DNA of 41,436 bases. Source: Bacillus sp. JCM 19058. GTDB lineage: Bacteria; Bacillota; Bacilli; Bacillales_H; Bacillaceae_D. Location of the stretch: positions 1 through 41,436 of the forward strand of contig BAXO01000049.1 in NCBI GenBank assembly GCA_001310555.1, read 5' to 3'. The notes beneath the pieces were generated by a model, which did no database searches, had not been told where the DNA came from, and saw only the letters and a program-made list of their open reading frames with translations. The translations under genes were made by a program, and so were the position numbers. How positions within the stretch are numbered: the stretch's first letter is position 1; the number at the start of each line of letters is the position of its first letter. Below, piece after piece: positions 38,287-41,436 of this stretch.

Positions 38287-39088
38287 ATGATTGACGGTCG
38301 TAACCTTTTTCTTTTTTTATAAGAGATCAGCACAAATGGAGTCGCTAGCTACTCGCTTAAACAACCTCGCCCTTAATAAGGGGTTCACTGTCGTTTCAGA
38401 CATTAATAGCGCAAACATTATTATTAGTCTGGGCGGCGATAACGCCTTTCTTCAGGCAACACGAAAAACAGGCTTCAGAGATGACTGCCTTTATGTCGGA
38501 ATCAATACCGATCAGTTAAGCTTTTATACAGATTTTACTCTTAAGCACCCTGAGGCAATGTTTGATGCGATTATGAACGAAGAGTTGGAGGTTCGCCGCT
38601 ATCCTGTGATCGAAGTTACGATTGATGAACGAATGTCCTTCTACTGCTTAAACGAATGCTCCATTCGTTCACACGTGACTAAAGCGTTTGTCATGGACGT
38701 TTATATTGACGATTTCCTGTTCGAAACCTTTCGTGGAGACGGAATGATTATTTCAACGCCGACTGGTAGTACAGCCTACAACAAATCTGTTAATGGAGCA
38801 GTCATTGATCCGACTCTCCCCTCAATGCAAGTTAGTGAAATTGCCTCTCTAAACAATAATGAATACCGAACATTAGGCTCTTCCTTTGTACTTGGATTGG
38901 GTCGAGCTCTGACACTAAAGGTTGATCAAAAGGGCGGTAATACATACTCCGCTATCGCTGTCGACAATGAGGCCTTGAATGTCGGGCATGCAAAAAAATT
39001 ACAGGTTCAGCTAGCCGATCGACACATTAACGTATTAAAGCTTAAAACTAATTCGTTCTGGCAGCGGGTGAAACGCAAATTCCTTTAA
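38287..39088 (+). CDS. nadF: NAD kinase, NadF/YtdI type (N-terminal frameshift)
   Basis: ATP-dependent phosphorylation of NAD to NADP. The true start is the ATG at 38287 (MIDGRNLF), with GAAGGA upstream; a T7 run near 38312 shifts the frame so the first codons are otherwise lost. Restored length is about 266. Conserved regions are FRDDCLYVGINTDQLSFYTDF, RYPVIEVTID, CLNECSIRS, FETFRGDGMIISTPTGSTAYNKS and NSFWQRVKRKFL, closely matching B. subtilis YtdI. The nucleotide-binding GGDGTF motif reads GGDNAF near residue 50, an unusual replacement of its second glycine. Plus strand, divergent from sppA as in B. subtilis. Confidence 0.92.
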
Positions 39089-39091
39089 ACC

Positions 39092-40687
39092 TCAGCCTTT
39101 TATAGCGTCGTACATAATCGTATTGTCAACGACAGTCATTAACACGTTAGTGCTCAAAATCCGCTCGGGAGGAATATGAAACAAATTTTGATCGAGTACG
39201 GTAAAATCTGCGACATAGCCTACCGCAATTTTCCCGCGAGTATGCTCCTTCCCGATCGCAAAAGCGCTCCCGGTCGTAAAAAGCTGAACGGCTTCATGGA
39301 CAGTCAACCTTTGCTCGGCACCAAACACCTCTCCATCCCCTTCAGGCTTTTGTCTCGTCACTGCTGCATGAATTCCAAGCAACGGATCCGCCGGTTCAAT
39401 CGGTGCGTCCGAGCCACCCGCACAGCGCAAATCATGGTTGAGTAAGGTTTTCCACGCAAAGGCATAAGGCATTCTTTCCAGGCCAAGCCTTTCCCGAACC
39501 CACGGAAAGTCAGCGGCAACAAAGCGCGGCTGCAAATCGAGAATGACATTTAATTTCTTAATGCGCTCAATCAGCTCCGGTCTTATTACCTGAACGTGGA
39601 TGAGACGGTCTCTTCCATTTCGCACCGGATACGCTTCGAGGGCAGACAAGGCAAGCTCTAATGCAGCATCACCGATCGTATGGATAGCAACTGGCATCCC
39701 TTTACTTCGTGCCTTTTCTACAAGGGTCATAAGTTGATCCTCCGAATGAACGCAACTCCCATTGTCGTGGGGTCATCTGTATAAGGCTTTGTCAGCCAAG
39801 CCGTTCTTGCACCAAGTGCTCCGTCTGCGAAGATTTTCATTGCACCTAGCTCTAGAAACGTAGATACCTCACCGAAACCAAGCTCGGTAGCTTCCATTTC
39901 TTTGACAGCTTCATGGTGGACGAGCAAATGAGCTCGAAATTTACGCTTCTTACCATCAATTATTTTCTGGAAAGCAGAGAGCGTTGACTTAAACCCTTCA
40001 TAATAGTGGAGATCCTCAGTATGGCCGCCGACAAGGCCGAGTCGAAGCAGATCGTCAACCGCTGTTTGTAATGCCCGTTCCACATAGCCTGACTGCACTT
40101 GTGGGAGAACCTGTTTCACTAGCTCTGTCGCTGTATCAAGCAAATAGCCGGTCGGCACACCATTAGCATCGCGGACAATGATTCCACCGGCAGGATCAGG
40201 GGTATCCTTCGTAATTCCGGCAAGGTTTAACGCATACCTGTTAACAAGAGCAGCATGCCGGCACACTCTTGTTAAATACAGCGGCTGGTCGGGAGCGATT
40301 TGATCAAGCTCCTCGCGATGAAAAATTTTCCGATCGGGAAAATTGTTTTCATTCCAGCCATCGCCAAAAATCCATTCGCCCCTGTTCGATTGCTCGACTT
40401 CCTTTTTAAGCATAGCAGCTAAATCGTTCGCTGTTGCTGCGTTGGATAAATCAAGGCGTATTAGCTTTTCTCCGTGACCAACCATATGAAGATGACTATC
40501 TACGAAGCCTGGATATACATAAGCGCCATTGAGGTTAATGCTATCTGCAATGCTCTCGTGATATTGCTTTTTTTAAGGCTGACTCTTCGCCGATTGCTTG
40601 GATGATTCCGTTTTCAACATAAACCGCATTCACATCCGGCTCATTCCCCATCGTAATAAATGTTCCATTCCACCAGAGCGTCCCCAT
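39092..40687 (-). CDS. Amidohydrolase, YtcJ/AepA-like (frameshifted)
   Basis: Metal-dependent hydrolase of the amidohydrolase superfamily, YtcJ subgroup (~530 residues); natural substrates are unknown. Start 40687 (MGTLWWNG) follows AAGGGATGGGAG. After an A7-run repair near 40570 the metal-binding GFVDSHLHMVGHG appears near residue 62. Further motifs are GWIFGDGWNEN-like near 105, AGGIIVRD near 160, ALGARTAWL near 300, AIHTIGDAALE near 345, LQPRFVAADFPW near 390 and RCAGGSDAPIEPADPLLGIH near 430 (catalytic aspartate). A second shift near 39748 separates the halves. The stop lies only 4 bp past that of the convergent NAD kinase gene, with no clear terminator. Confidence 0.88.
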
Positions 40688-41410
40688 CTTTGCTCCCATC
40701 CCTTCTGCCATTCACCATTCATTCGTTTTCTTCTATCGTGGCAGAAATTAAACGTATTAGCAACTCTGAAGGCACCGTACCTTCACTTTTTTTAATAGGA
40801 TAAGAGTATTCCCACGAACCCGAGCATTTTCGGACAATAACGTGTACTCCACCGCCTTGTCCGTTCCGTTTTCTTAGACAATTGAATTCGAGAAAACCCG
40901 CTGCCCTTTCTTTGTTATGAATATATGCTGCTCGTTAAGTACGTTTTTTCTTCCTAACAGAAGTAAGCAGTCAAAAACGGGCCTGCTCGCATTTCCTTTG
41001 CCGTTAATGACCCCAATGGCTGGAATCACTTCGAAACACGAACTGCTGGCATTTCTTTCCCTCTTCAGCAACAACGGTCGAAGTACTAATTTGATTAGCC
41101 GCTCTCACTACCTTATGTACGGATCCGTATTCAGCGGTTCAACCTTTTATGTATCGAGACTCATAAAGTCGGGATATGCTTTTTTTGCCCTCACTTTGTG
41201 GGCATTAACCAATCGGAATCGTCCGGGAACATAGAGAACTTCAATTGCTACCGCGATGCTTCTGCTGCTTACACCACCCTGTTTCCTTAGTTTTAAAACA
41301 ATAACTACTTTGGCTCCTGCTGACTTCTCATGATACCCGGTTGGTGCCCCTTCCTTCGGCTATTTCCTACTGCCAAGCCACCAAATGATGCTCATGCCTA
41401 GCACCCACAA
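40688..41410. other. Terminal region without a supported gene
   Basis: About 720 bp. On the minus strand one frame is partly open from about 41340 to 40874 and includes a 66-codon stretch (41074-40874), but it is broken by four stops and shows no family I recognise. Given the error rate of this sequence a damaged gene cannot be excluded. A short C-terminal-looking run (GTVPSELLIRLISATIEENE) ends just before the amidohydrolase start, in another frame. Confidence 0.4.
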
Positions 41411-41436
41411 AAAGGGAGTGGAAACATCCACTCCCT
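41411..41436. terminator. Hairpin at the right edge
   Basis: AGGGAGTGG and CCACTCCCT form a 9-bp stem around AAACAT, preceded by AAAA. On the minus strand the stem is followed by TTTTTGTGGG, so it most likely ends a minus-strand gene just outside the window. Confidence 0.7.

Noticed and set aside
40874..41340. Minus-strand partly open frame near the right end as a damaged gene
   Set aside because: Several stops and no recognisable family motifs, so a gene cannot be supported, although the error rate keeps it possible.

Overview
The window looks like a chromosome segment from an alkaliphilic member of the Bacillaceae (Shouchella/Alkalihalobacillus-like). Three things point there: a run of genes in Bacillus subtilis order (argH-argG, ackA-ytxK-tpx-ytfJ-ytfI-yteJ-sppA-NAD kinase), strong AGGAGG-type ribosome binding sites, and very acidic secreted binding proteins typical of alkaliphiles. 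Nearly all genes lie on the minus strand. The exceptions are the M24 peptidase, the MOSC protein, the xylonate dehydratase, a methyltransferase remnant and NAD kinase.

Layout. (1) 0.2-5.8 kb: a sugar-type accessory cluster with two paralogous solute-binding lipoproteins, a PHP phosphoesterase and a FAD-dependent oxidoreductase. A recurring palindrome built on GGAGCGCTCC occurs only here, upstream of the first and last genes. (2) 6.0-9.0 kb: ytkL-like hydrolase, Xaa-Pro peptidase and MOSC protein. (3) 9.4-19.1 kb: a catabolic island. A YjhG/YagF-type D-xylonate dehydratase converges on an aldehyde dehydrogenase and a FAH-family 2-keto-3-deoxy-aldonate dehydratase. An IclR regulator and an LplB/LplC-type ABC importer with its binding protein follow. 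The three enzymes fit the non-phosphorylating (Weimberg) route from a pentonate to 2-oxoglutarate. The same 17-bp palindrome stands before both the dehydratase and the FAH gene and is the likely IclR operator. (4) 19.7-22.1 kb: alanine dehydrogenase, a small membrane-anchored protein and a YtkK-like reductase. (5) 22.7-26.0 kb: a GH35 beta-galactosidase and a Cys-type sulfatase. (6) 26.5-40.7 kb: the conserved arg/ack/tpx/sppA/NADK backbone, including an EcsC-family protein, a YhaM-like exonuclease with an altered HD motif, and a YtcJ-like amidohydrolase. The last 0.75 kb has no gene I can support.

A dominant property is that about 24 of some 32 protein genes are broken by one-base shifts, usually in A/T runs of 7-8 or by loss of one base from a short run. 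Joining the frames restores textbook protein families every time, including housekeeping genes (argG, argH, ald, NAD kinase). I read this as uncorrected sequencing error rather than mass gene decay, and I annotate the joined genes. Junction positions are accurate to about 10-20 bases only. No rRNA, tRNA, CRISPR array, insertion sequence or prophage gene was seen.
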